Part shown: piece after piece, positions 33,776 through 41,543 of the stretch
Layout: each line of letters begins with the position of its first letter
Numbering within the stretch: the stretch's first letter is position 1
Source: Paenibacillus tianjinensis
GTDB taxonomy: Bacteria; Bacillota; Bacilli; Paenibacillales; Paenibacillaceae
Length of the DNA: 64,000 nt
Direction: 5' to 3'
Assembly: GCF_017086365.1 (NCBI RefSeq)
Contig: NZ_CP070969.1
Location: forward strand, 3,720,001 to 3,784,000
Notes under the pieces: generated by a model
Database searches by the model: none
What the model was told of the DNA's origin: nothing
What the model saw: the letters and a program-made list of their open reading frames with translations, nothing else
Program-made: the position numbers and the translations under genes

Positions 33776-36094
33776 TTATTGTTGTCTTATCCATTCTTCA
33801 TATGATTCGATATCCAGATGAATATTCTGCGTTGCAGCGCATAATCCTTTAATATCGTGCACCCATCTGTAATTTTTAGCTTTTTCTTGATATGCTCCAC
33901 CTAGGTTTTCCCATGCAAAAGTCGGATGAAATTCTGAATATAGTTCAATTCCAGTCAAAATCAATACATCAGAATTTAAGCGTCTCTCTTTTCTCTCGCG
34001 ACGTAATTCATATATCATTTCACTTATCAATAGCTTCTCATTATCATTTAGTTTAGGTTTCATTGTTGAAAACACTATAATTGCTTTAGGAAATTCTCTA
34101 GCAAGTTCTCTCATTCTAGATATATCATTTTTTTCAAATAAATTATGAGTTTTACATTCGCAGAATAAAAGATCTGATCTAGACTTATCATCAAACTTAT
34201 TCATTTTAAAGTGCAGGGCTAGATCAAACTCTATTTTTTTGTTATTTTTTGATGCAGTAGAACTTAATAATGTTGTAGTTGTCCCATCAAGTATCTGAGC
34301 GAAAAATCGGTATGTTAGCAACACACAATATACTCCATAAGCACTATTTGGCAAGCTAAAGGGACCGAACGATTTGTAGGCCCACTTAATTAGCTTGGTA
34401 TTATAGGAAGGCATTTCATATTCACTTAAGCACTTCCCACAGTTCAAAGAATAATTATTTTTATCCAATGAATCCCAATTATAATGAGTACATACAGGAC
34501 ATTGGGTTCGAATACCCAGTTTTATCATCTTTGTTTTTAACAGTGTATTAATAAATCCATCTGCATATTTCTTCGCATTTCCATCCATTATTATATTTAT
34601 TTCTTTTCTGAATTCTTCGTCAGTAATCCAATCTCTTTTGCTTATATTCAGTAACAATTGAACTAATTTTTCCTGTGAAATAATAGATAAATGTTGGGGT
34701 CCACCCAAATGTCTCATCATCTGTTCAGCAATTCGTCCAGAATTAGATAATGCTGTTTCCCATCCATTTAATTGCATCCAGTATCCAAATGTATCCTTTG
34801 CATTTGGAATAGAGAACCTAATAGTATCAGTATAATCACAAAAATAAGACAAACCTCTCCTTGAAATTTTCCAATTATTTATCTCAGTGTTATTTAATAT
34901 CCGAATTAATTTATTATCACCCTCAGGTATAATTTCACTAAGTAGCTCCGTTTGGTTATATACACTCCAATTTAGTTCATTTACATACATTGGTTTAAAA
35001 GAATCTATGTGAAAATCAGGTCTCAGCACCTTAATTTCAAGTCTTTTTTCTCCTTGAATACTAATTCTTTCAGATCTGCTTGTTATCTCGCAACAAATTG
35101 CATCATCAGAAAAAAGCACATCTTCTATCCATAATCTTGGAAACCATTCTCTTATAACATAACTATGGTTATAACCCTCTTTTTGCTTCAAGAAACTAAT
35201 TTGTTTTAAAAACATACTTAGCTCTTCTTCACTTGTTTGTCTACTCTTTTGTATCGTTGTATTATGATAAATTTCGGAATTCGACTTCAATGGAAAAAAG
35301 CTAGATTCAATGAAATGTTGTACTATTTCCAAGCTGGATTCGTTTATGAATATTTGTTTTGGCACTGGGAGAATATTTAACCCAAGGGCACGAAGATTCC
35401 AAAAATCGATAATATCGACTGGACTACTAGCATCCATAAAAAAAATATAGCTACAGTGGTGATCGTTTCGTCTAGATATATTAAGAAACTTTGATGTGAT
35501 TCTTCGTAGAAACAAAATATCTGGTTCTAAGTATTCTGTAAAATTCTCCAAAGAACAAGGAGCCTTTTTAACATTATAAAGCTCTACAAATGATCTCAAG
35601 TAATTATCATTTAATTGAGCCTGAAGAGAACCAAATACGCTTGATAAGAAAAGTTCAAATTCTCCTTGAAAAATCGGATGAACAATTTGAAGCTGTTCCC
35701 TTCTTTGGTACTTTAATTCTTGTTCACAAAATACATCTAGTATATGAAAAACGCTTGTACCATAATTTTTATTATTTTCAATGTTTTCTAAATCCATTAT
35801 AGACTCAATACTAATTAATTTCTCATGCAGGTAAGTCTCACTAAGATCAACTTTAGAAAGATTAACTATGTAGTCTGGATCAAAATTAAAAACATACCCC
35901 TCAATCATTTCCATGTCAGTTGACGATATTTTGCCGTTTCCATCTGAGAATGCAGGAATTATTGGATTATATGTACCTCCCCACAAATACGAATTAATAT
36001 AAATAGCTGTTTCCAATGATTGTGTGTCATATGGTTCAATGATTATTGCAAACTTTAATGGTCTAAGCTTAACAGACAAGGTACCGTTAATCAT
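33776..36094 (-). CDS. 772-residue protein with zinc ribbon and PD-(D/E)XK-like nuclease domain
   Basis: I do not recognise this protein as a named family. Residues 1-~530 have no clear motif; LWGGTYNPIIPAF and YIVNLSKVDL occur early. C532/C535 and C552/C555 (CPVC...CGKC) form a zinc ribbon. Then EFDLALHF (D624) and DLLFCECKT (E646, K648) give D...E-x-K, as in PD-(D/E)XK nucleases. The gene is AT-rich relative to its surroundings and lies alone beside a decayed serine recombinase. ATG 36094 follows AAGAGG. A single-gene defence or restriction factor is a reasonable inference, not shown. Confidence 0.8.
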   Translation of the reverse strand: MINGTLSVKLRPLKFAIIIEPYDTQSLETAIYINSYLWGGTYNPIIPAFSDGNGKISSTDMEMIEGYVFNFDPDYIVNLSKVDLSETYLHEKLISIESIMDLENIENNKNYGTSVFHILDVFCEQELKYQRREQLQIVHPIFQGEFELFLSSVFGSLQAQLNDNYLRSFVELYNVKKAPCSLENFTEYLEPDILFLRRITSKFLNISRRNDHHCSYIFFMDASSPVDIIDFWNLRALGLNILPVPKQIFINESSLEIVQHFIESSFFPLKSNSEIYHNTTIQKSRQTSEEELSMFLKQISFLKQKEGYNHSYVIREWFPRLWIEDVLFSDDAICCEITSRSERISIQGEKRLEIKVLRPDFHIDSFKPMYVNELNWSVYNQTELLSEIIPEGDNKLIRILNNTEINNWKISRRGLSYFCDYTDTIRFSIPNAKDTFGYWMQLNGWETALSNSGRIAEQMMRHLGGPQHLSIISQEKLVQLLLNISKRDWITDEEFRKEINIIMDGNAKKYADGFINTLLKTKMIKLGIRTQCPVCTHYNWDSLDKNNYSLNCGKCLSEYEMPSYNTKLIKWAYKSFGPFSLPNSAYGVYCVLLTYRFFAQILDGTTTTLLSSTASKNNKKIEFDLALHFKMNKFDDKSRSDLLFCECKTHNLFEKNDISRMRELAREFPKAIIVFSTMKPKLNDNEKLLISEMIYELRRERKERRLNSDVLILTGIELYSEFHPTFAWENLGGAYQEKAKNYRWVHDIKGLCAATQNIHLDIESYEEWIRQQ

Positions 36095-36403
36095 TGCATC
36101 TGCCTCTTTTCAATTTCATTAATTTCTTCGAGAAATTATAATGCTACCGATTTAAAGCGCATTGCCTCAAAGTAAATGTTTTCTATACAAAATCACGTTT
36201 ATCTTTGATATATTCATTTTGTGCTTTCCAACCATTAAATTTTCATTGAATAAATTGCCATAATGAATAAAAAATTTTTCTTTTGCAGTTTAGTAAATCT
36301 ATTTTGAACATCGACTTTTTTACAGAATACATATATCCACCTATTTTCTCATATTATTCCTTATAATTATACGATTAAGCGGCTATACCTAATAGATTTA
36401 TTT
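36095..36403. other. AT-rich noncoding spacer of the island
   Basis: About 310 bases of AT-rich DNA between the nuclease-like gene and the recombinase remnant. It must hold the nuclease promoter, but no hexamer pair stands out. No gene is seen. Confidence 0.5.
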
Positions 36404-36838
36404 CTAAAAACCGCAACCTTGTAGCTCAATCTCCTGCAAAATGTTTGGGTCTACCTTAATGATCCGCTCATATAAAGTATTAAAAAACTCTTCGTCCAAC
36501 ACCTTCCACTACTGCTCATATTTGCTGCCACCCTTATAATGGTGATAACATAACGCCCTCCAGTATTGATCTTGTTTCTTACTCTTGCCCACTCTGAACT
36601 GCATTCTACAGCCACATTTCTCACAGTAGAGTAGTCCCGACAGTGGCATCAGCCTGTTCTTCACAAAACGCTCTACGATGGCATCATGTTCTTCCTGTGT
36701 CTTCAACTTCTCATGCGTTCCCATGACCTTAATTCGTTCCTCTTCAGGATACGACGCAGTTAAATTGTCTGTGATACCGCGTAAACAAAGGCTCTTTACA
36801 TCTGGTTTTGGGACTGTAGGGGATTACCTTGCTACTCT
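36404..36838 (-). pseudogene. Large serine recombinase fragment (zinc ribbon and C-terminal part)
   Basis: The frame reads ASYPEEERIKVMGTHEKLKT, then LSGLLYCEKCGCRMQFRVGK, the recombinase zinc-ribbon domain of large serine integrases. It stops at TAG 36509-36511 and then continues in the same frame as WKVLDEEFFNTLYERIIKVD to 36404. The catalytic resolvase domain is missing; the frame is closed by TAA near 36838. It is therefore an inactive remnant. Its position next to the AT-rich nuclease-like gene marks former mobile DNA. Confidence 0.8.
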
Positions 36839-36976
36839 AAAAACGTGTACAAGGGCAGAACAAAAAGAACAAAGCAATAATAGCCTTGTCCTATGGGGGA
36901 GCGTGTCTAATCCGGTTACTCACGGCGTTGTGCCGTATTTAGTCCGCTTTGTAGTTTGCTTATTGACATGATTAAA

Positions 36977-37588
36977 TTACAGCTTCAACCACAAAGCGGG
37001 ACGGACACCGCCTGTACACTTGCCGTCACTGATGTTGCCTTTCAATATATTGTTGCCTTGGATACCTATATTACCGTCACCGTGGATGTACACGGCTTTT
37101 ACATTAACGCGGCCGGGCGACCGAAGCCACCACCACCAAATCCCCCCTTTATTAGCCTCAAGTTTTGCTATTCGCTTGCTGTTGTTCTCATCTTTTCTTT
37201 CAAACCAATATCTTTGATTTTTCCCCCGGTTGTGCAGCTTGGAACGGCTATCACCGAAATATGTACACACTTCCTCAAGGCTTAATAAAAATACGCTGTC
37301 TTGCGTATCCGCTCCGCCTTCTGAACCATACCACTGATTGTCAGGATTTTTATTAATTACCGGAATTATTTTTGATTTATCAGTTGCGTTGAATTGATCG
37401 TAAAATTCACCATTGAGATATTTTCTTAACGCGCAGTCCGCCCAAGTGATATCTTTATAAGCAACATGGTAAGCCTGTTGTTCTATAATATCTTCGGTTA
37501 TTATCAAAGCCGTATTGTTTTGAATGTCAAGCACACGCCAATTATAACCGCCGAATGATAATGATGAGCCGATTTTAATATCCTCCAT
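36977..37588 (-). CDS. DUF6273 domain protein
   Basis: A 203-residue protein matching the DUF6273 pattern: SLSFGGYNWRVLDIQNNTALII at the start, ADCALRKYLNGEFYDQF in the middle and WWWWLRSPGRVNVKAVYIHG to the terminal GGVRPALWLKL. Such domains are thought to have a C-type-lectin or formylglycine-enzyme-like fold; the function is unknown. No signal peptide or membrane segment is seen. ATG 37588 directly follows the stop of the MerR-type gene, with AAGGAG upstream, so the two form an operon. Confidence 0.82.
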   Translation of the reverse strand: MEDIKIGSSLSFGGYNWRVLDIQNNTALIITEDIIEQQAYHVAYKDITWADCALRKYLNGEFYDQFNATDKSKIIPVINKNPDNQWYGSEGGADTQDSVFLLSLEEVCTYFGDSRSKLHNRGKNQRYWFERKDENNSKRIAKLEANKGGIWWWWLRSPGRVNVKAVYIHGDGNIGIQGNNILKGNISDGKCTGGVRPALWLKL

Positions 37589-38584
37589 TTAGCCCTTCTC
37601 CTTAATCGGAAACAATAAATCAAGCTGTAAATCCTCCATTTTACCGCCTTTTTGAACATAATTATAAAAATTCAATGTTTCTTCAAATCCTTGTCCTGCA
37701 ACCGTTTCTGGTGATGTCCAGCGGGGGGAATTCCAGTCATTATCATATTTATTGCTTTCGTTAACCCATTCCCCTAAAAAACGCCAGTCCTCAAAGTCCC
37801 ACGTTCTCAACACATGTGCCGCATATAACCCGCCTTCAAACGTTCGTTTAACTAATGGTGCGGGGATCTCTATGTCGTCCGGAATGGATACCCACACCTC
37901 ATATACATGCGAAGGTTCTCCGAGTGTCGCTGCCCCCTTAGAGCAGTCAAAACCAAAACTCCGGGCATCGGGTTTGATTGTTAGCAATCCGCTTTCCATT
38001 ACAAATCGCGTTATCATTTCACCCGCTTTTCCTTCGCAGCCTTCTCCCGTTGCGTAAGCAGCTGCCACAGTCATGGGCGGCAGATATACAATCCGAACAT
38101 CTTTGTCAGCCAGTTTGTTTAAATTTTCATTTGCCTTGTTTAAATCGTCCATTGACTTTTCCTCCTTGAAGTTAATTTTAGAGACAGTCAAGGAATCCAC
38201 AACCTCGAGTAAACTTGCATCGTCAGGTAGCGCGAAATTAGTACCTCGGAGATTAAGATATTCGACAAAGGCTTTGATAACACTGCGAATGGTGGAGAGC
38301 GCGGTGATTTCGTCCTCAATCTCTGCAAGGTTACGCTCAAAGGCTTCGATTGCAACGCGCGCTTCCGCGCTTTGCAGAACCTCCGCAATCTGTTTGAGCG
38401 GTATCCGCAGTTTACGCAGAACGATAATCTGACGCAGCCGTGTGATGGCTTCTGCATCGTAAGCGCGGTATGCGGACTCTTCCCTTTTCACAGGAGTAAT
38501 CAACCCGATTTGCTCGTAATACCTAAGTGTACGGGTTGAGATTGAAAAATGCTTTGACACTTGACTGATGGTTTGCAGTTCGAT
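37589..38584 (-). CDS. MerR family regulator with GyrI-like effector domain
   Basis: Residues ~1-70 form a MerR helix-turn-helix (TISQVSKHFSISTRTLRYYEQIGLI) followed by a coiled coil. The C-terminal ~170 residues (RIVYLPPMTVAAAYATGEGC and YEVWVSIPDDIEIPAPLVK) are a GyrI-like ligand domain. The domain must begin near 38584, where an ATC codon lies seven bases after AGGAGG; no ATG, GTG or TTG is available there. The frame is open to ATG 38755, which would add an implausible 57 residues. Likely ligand-responsive transcription activator. Confidence 0.8.
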   Translation of the reverse strand: MELQTISQVSKHFSISTRTLRYYEQIGLITPVKREESAYRAYDAEAITRLRQIIVLRKLRIPLKQIAEVLQSAEARVAIEAFERNLAEIEDEITALSTIRSVIKAFVEYLNLRGTNFALPDDASLLEVVDSLTVSKINFKEEKSMDDLNKANENLNKLADKDVRIVYLPPMTVAAAYATGEGCEGKAGEMITRFVMESGLLTIKPDARSFGFDCSKGAATLGEPSHVYEVWVSIPDDIEIPAPLVKRTFEGGLYAAHVLRTWDFEDWRFLGEWVNESNKYDNDWNSPRWTSPETVAGQGFEETLNFYNYVQKGGKMEDLQLDLLFPIKEKG

Positions 38585-38903
38585 GACTATCCCTCCTTCT
38601 GAGAGTAAATATACAGGTTTACGCGACGTTAAGGTCAAGAGAATTCTCAACTCATCCGGTCTGTTAATTCTAGTGTAGTAACCGATCCCGACATTCTTCT
38701 CGTTCTTGTCTACTTTGAATGTTACATATAAGCATAAATATGTTAATACCAACATTCAATCCCTTTTCTCGAATATACCTCTTGCCTCCAAATCAAAAAA
38801 ACTCCTGCTAAAACTCAGCAGAAGTAAAGTCAGTCCGTGCGGTGCAAAGTCTATTTCCTTACATATTATAAGATAAAACCTGCGGTGAAAGGAAATTTAA
38901 ACC

Positions 38904-39623
38904 ATGGAATATTTCGACATGCTGGCTAAATTAGGGATTGGTAACGCCCATCCTGGAGGATTCTCTGCAACGTTAAAGCAATTCGAACAATATCCCCTAC
39001 CCGCTAAATCCAGAATTCTAGAAGTGGGGTGCGGCACAGGCAGAACATCTTGTTATTTGGCAGCTCAGGGACATGATGTAGTAGGGATAGATATCCGTCC
39101 GGATATGATTGCAAAAGCCAAAATGCGGGCTGAAACAGAGAATCTATCATTGAAATTCCTGGAGGGAGATGCCACTTCACTGCCTTTTCCTGACGAATCA
39201 TTTGATGTCATTCTGGTTGAATCTGTATCCATATTCACGGACACCGGAAAGGCATTATCCGAATACTACAGAGTTTTGCGGTCTGGAGGCCAACTTTTTG
39301 ACAGGGAAATGATCCAACGAAAACCCATGCCCCCTGAAATCAGTCAAGAAATTACTGAATTTTATCACGTCGATAAGCTATGGGACATTAAGGATTGGTC
39401 AGCCTTAGTACAAACAATAGGATTTATTCGTTCACAGATAGAGGGCCCCTTCATGTTTCCTAAATCAAGTGTGGATCTGTTTGAGCAACCGGATGATCAT
39501 CAACAAATCGATGCAGGTTCCTTTCTCAACCACTCCATGTGGGAAGTAATCCGTAAGTACAACAGTATAATGGACAGTTATGAAGAATTTATCGGATATA
39601 TTCTTGTGATTGGAACTAAATAA
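38904..39623 (+). CDS. Class I SAM-dependent methyltransferase
   Basis: A 239-residue methyltransferase. Motif I is ILEVGCGTGRTSCYLAAQG at about residues 36-54, the acidic loop is VVGIDIRPDM, and motif post-I/II is LEGDATSLPFPDESFDVILVES. The family (Methyltransf_11/25) covers many small-molecule and ubiquinone-type enzymes; the substrate is not predictable. ATG 38904 follows GAAAGGAAA. It is divergent from the MerR gene with about 320 bases between the likely starts. Confidence 0.92.
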   Translation: MEYFDMLAKLGIGNAHPGGFSATLKQFEQYPLPAKSRILEVGCGTGRTSCYLAAQGHDVVGIDIRPDMIAKAKMRAETENLSLKFLEGDATSLPFPDESFDVILVESVSIFTDTGKALSEYYRVLRSGGQLFDREMIQRKPMPPEISQEITEFYHVDKLWDIKDWSALVQTIGFIRSQIEGPFMFPKSSVDLFEQPDDHQQIDAGSFLNHSMWEVIRKYNSIMDSYEEFIGYILVIGTK

Positions 39624-39640
39624 ATCGCTCACCATCCTAC

Positions 39641-39681
39641 AAAAAAAGAACAAGAGCCTAACAGTATAGGCTCATGTTCTT
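39641..39681 (-). terminator. Terminator between methyltransferase and YjcZ-like genes
   Basis: AAGAACAAGAGCCTA pairs with TAGGCTCATGTTCTT; on the minus strand it is followed by TTTTTTT, so it terminates the YjcZ-like gene and may serve the methyltransferase too. Confidence 0.85.
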
Positions 39682-39707
39682 GCTAATACGCTTTACTGGT
39701 CTTGGTA

Positions 39708-39812
39708 CTAAACAAAGAAACCAGCAGACAAAATGATTACCAGCAAAATATAAAGAACCAGAATTGCAGCAGTGGAAGTATAGCCAACGTTACAAACTTC
39801 AGGACATCCCAT
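39708..39812 (-). CDS. YjcZ family sporulation peptide
   Basis: A 34-residue peptide, MGCPEVCNVGYTSTAAILVL followed by YILLVIILSAGFFV. The Cys/Gly-rich N-terminus and single hydrophobic helix ending with aromatic residues are the pattern of the YjcZ/YtpA-like small sporulation membrane peptides of Bacillales. ATG 39812 follows GAGGAGGGG. It is too short for routine gene calling but has a good ribosome site and a dedicated terminator. Confidence 0.8.
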   Translation of the reverse strand: MGCPEVCNVGYTSTAAILVLYILLVIILSAGFFV

Positions 39813-39903
39813 TGATTTCCCCTCCTCTTTGCTTTCTAACACATGATATGCGCCTTCCTATCTGAGTGTATGGATTATAACCCAATTACATGGAGGAATA
39901 TAA

Positions 39904-40716
39904 ATGTCTAATTGTAACCGGCAAATGATTAACCTTGGAACTCCGTTCCAATATTCAAACCCAATATACCGAGAGCGGGGGTATGGTAGCTTGACTCTTT
40001 ACAGAACCATCACTTTGTTGGATTTTAAGCAGGCCGATGTAAATGGGGACAAAACGATAGATAACATTTATTTATACGGTAATAAACCAGATGGAACTGG
40101 AGACTTTGCTGATCAAATCACACTTGTGATCCAAGATGGGCATTCTAACCAAACTACAACGGTATATCTTCAATACAATGCAGGATATAATGCCAGACTT
40201 TTTCTGGGGGATTTTTCTAAGGATGGCGTAGCGGACATTTTAATAAGTATTGATTCCGGAGGAAGCGGAGGTTATGGCATATTTTATATGTACTCCTTTA
40301 AGGATAACAATCTGCAGGAGATATTTAATATTGAAAAATACAACACTATATATAAATTTAATGTGAATTATGAGGATTTTTACAAGGTAAGCGTAGGGAG
40401 TCCCCAACTTAACGTGCTATTCACTATTGACATTAGCTACAAGGGTAACGAATATTTATCACAATATTACAACGAAGATGGCAAACTAAAACAACCCGTA
40501 AAAGGTGAGGTTCTTGCTATAGGTGCGTTATACCCCATTGTTACAAACGTAAAAAGTAATAGCTATGATTTACTTGCTGTGCAACGTATTACCGGCACAA
40601 CTAATTCGGATACATTAGGGTACGTAGAAAACCTTTTGACATGGGGTGGCAGCGGATTTATTTCATCAAGATTGTCCGTAGCCATCCTCGGCTCTAATTT
40701 AATTTCCCATTACTGA
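39904..40716 (+). CDS. VCBS/FG-GAP-like repeat protein, possibly spore coat
   Basis: A 270-residue protein of unknown function without a classical signal peptide. Two calcium-loop-like repeats are visible: FKQADVNGDKTIDNIYLYG and LGDFSKDGVADILISIDSGG, the DxNxDxxxD pattern of FG-GAP/VCBS propeller blades. The central part is Asn/Tyr-rich. ATG 39904 follows GGAGG. It is divergent from the YjcZ-like peptide gene, and similar Bacillales proteins are described as spore-coat-associated; that link is inference. Confidence 0.75.
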   Translation: MSNCNRQMINLGTPFQYSNPIYRERGYGSLTLYRTITLLDFKQADVNGDKTIDNIYLYGNKPDGTGDFADQITLVIQDGHSNQTTTVYLQYNAGYNARLFLGDFSKDGVADILISIDSGGSGGYGIFYMYSFKDNNLQEIFNIEKYNTIYKFNVNYEDFYKVSVGSPQLNVLFTIDISYKGNEYLSQYYNEDGKLKQPVKGEVLAIGALYPIVTNVKSNSYDLLAVQRITGTTNSDTLGYVENLLTWGGSGFISSRLSVAILGSNLISHY

Positions 40717-40802
40717 GCAATTTTATCGTTTGCCGTTCACCTATATGTATTTAAGCACAAAGTGGGATTTAACCATTAGATATACATCAGTTTATAAAAA
40801 CT

Positions 40803-40830
40803 AACCACACCTAACAATGGTGTGGTTTTG
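40803..40830 (+). terminator. Terminator-like hairpin after the VCBS-like gene
   Basis: AACCACAC and GTGTGGTT pair with a nine-base loop, followed by TTG TTG-like T-rich sequence. Confidence 0.65.
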
Positions 40831-40900
40831 TTGGGATATTCTAAAATCATTCATCATTCTGATATGTAAGCAACCTTCTTAGTGTTACTTTCAGTGTTTC

Positions 40901-41233
40901 TTACTTAATGTATTTAATTAGACTTACTCGCGTTATTTCATCCCAAATAGGCCCACGTCTTACTTCTTTGTATCCTAACTTTAGGTTTAGATCAATTACA
41001 TGCTGATTACTTTCCTCAGTATGGGTATATACCAGGTTTACTCTATGTCTTCTTGCTTCATCTTCAACAAATCTCTTTAATTGCGTTCCATATCCATGTC
41101 TACGGTAACCAGGATCAATCCATAATTGAAAAATCTCCAGAAACCTTCCATCTTCCTGAAAAATTTCTCGATCAAGTTCATGATAAATTGTCTTCCATGG
41201 ATATTCCTTATCCTTGCAAGATATACAATACAT
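40901..41233 (-). CDS. Short GNAT acetyltransferase
   Basis: A 110-residue GNAT-type protein. The acetyl-CoA loop IDPGYRRHGYGTQLKRFVEDEA and LNLKLGYKEV are clear, but it begins only ~35 residues before the loop, so the first strands of the usual ~140-residue domain are missing. It may be a compact form or an N-terminally truncated gene. ATG 41233 has no strong ribosome site (AATAGG is the closest). AT-rich. Confidence 0.7.
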   Translation of the reverse strand: MYCISCKDKEYPWKTIYHELDREIFQEDGRFLEIFQLWIDPGYRRHGYGTQLKRFVEDEARRHRVNLVYTHTEESNQHVIDLNLKLGYKEVRRGPIWDEITRVSLIKYIK

Positions 41234-41492
41234 AATAGTACCTATTCTTTGTTTCGTTTCTATGTTCTCTATTGTACTGCGGGGATTTATATAATGTCAT
41301 ATTCTCGAAACTTCGTGAAATTACCAGCCCCTCTCTATTTTCAGAACATGATTAAGTAATATGCAATGATTTGGATTGTTTCGGCAAGCGATAAGTGGGT
41401 AAATAAAATTGAAGTCTCATTCATTTAATATTCTAATAATATTCAAATTTATCAATATTGATATGACCTTCAATTAGGAGGTCTATTTTTTC

Positions 41493-41543
41493 ATGAAAAC
41501 ATTACGCACCCAATGGAGGCCGCCATGCATCGCGTTAATCTAA
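41493..41543 (+). CDS. Possible 16-residue upstream leader peptide
   Basis: ATG 41493 follows AGGAGG by 11 bases and opens a 16-codon frame (MKTLRTQWRPPCIALI) ending at 41543, inside the histidine kinase gene in another frame. The kinase's own GGAGG lies within this small frame, so its translation could control access to the kinase start. It is supported only by the ribosome site and overlap. Confidence 0.35.
   Translation: MKTLRTQWRPPCIALI

Noticed and set aside
36977..37140. Diversity-generating retroelement target in DUF6273
   Set aside because: The C-terminal lectin-like pattern fits, but no reverse transcriptase, template repeat or A-rich variable codon pattern is present nearby.
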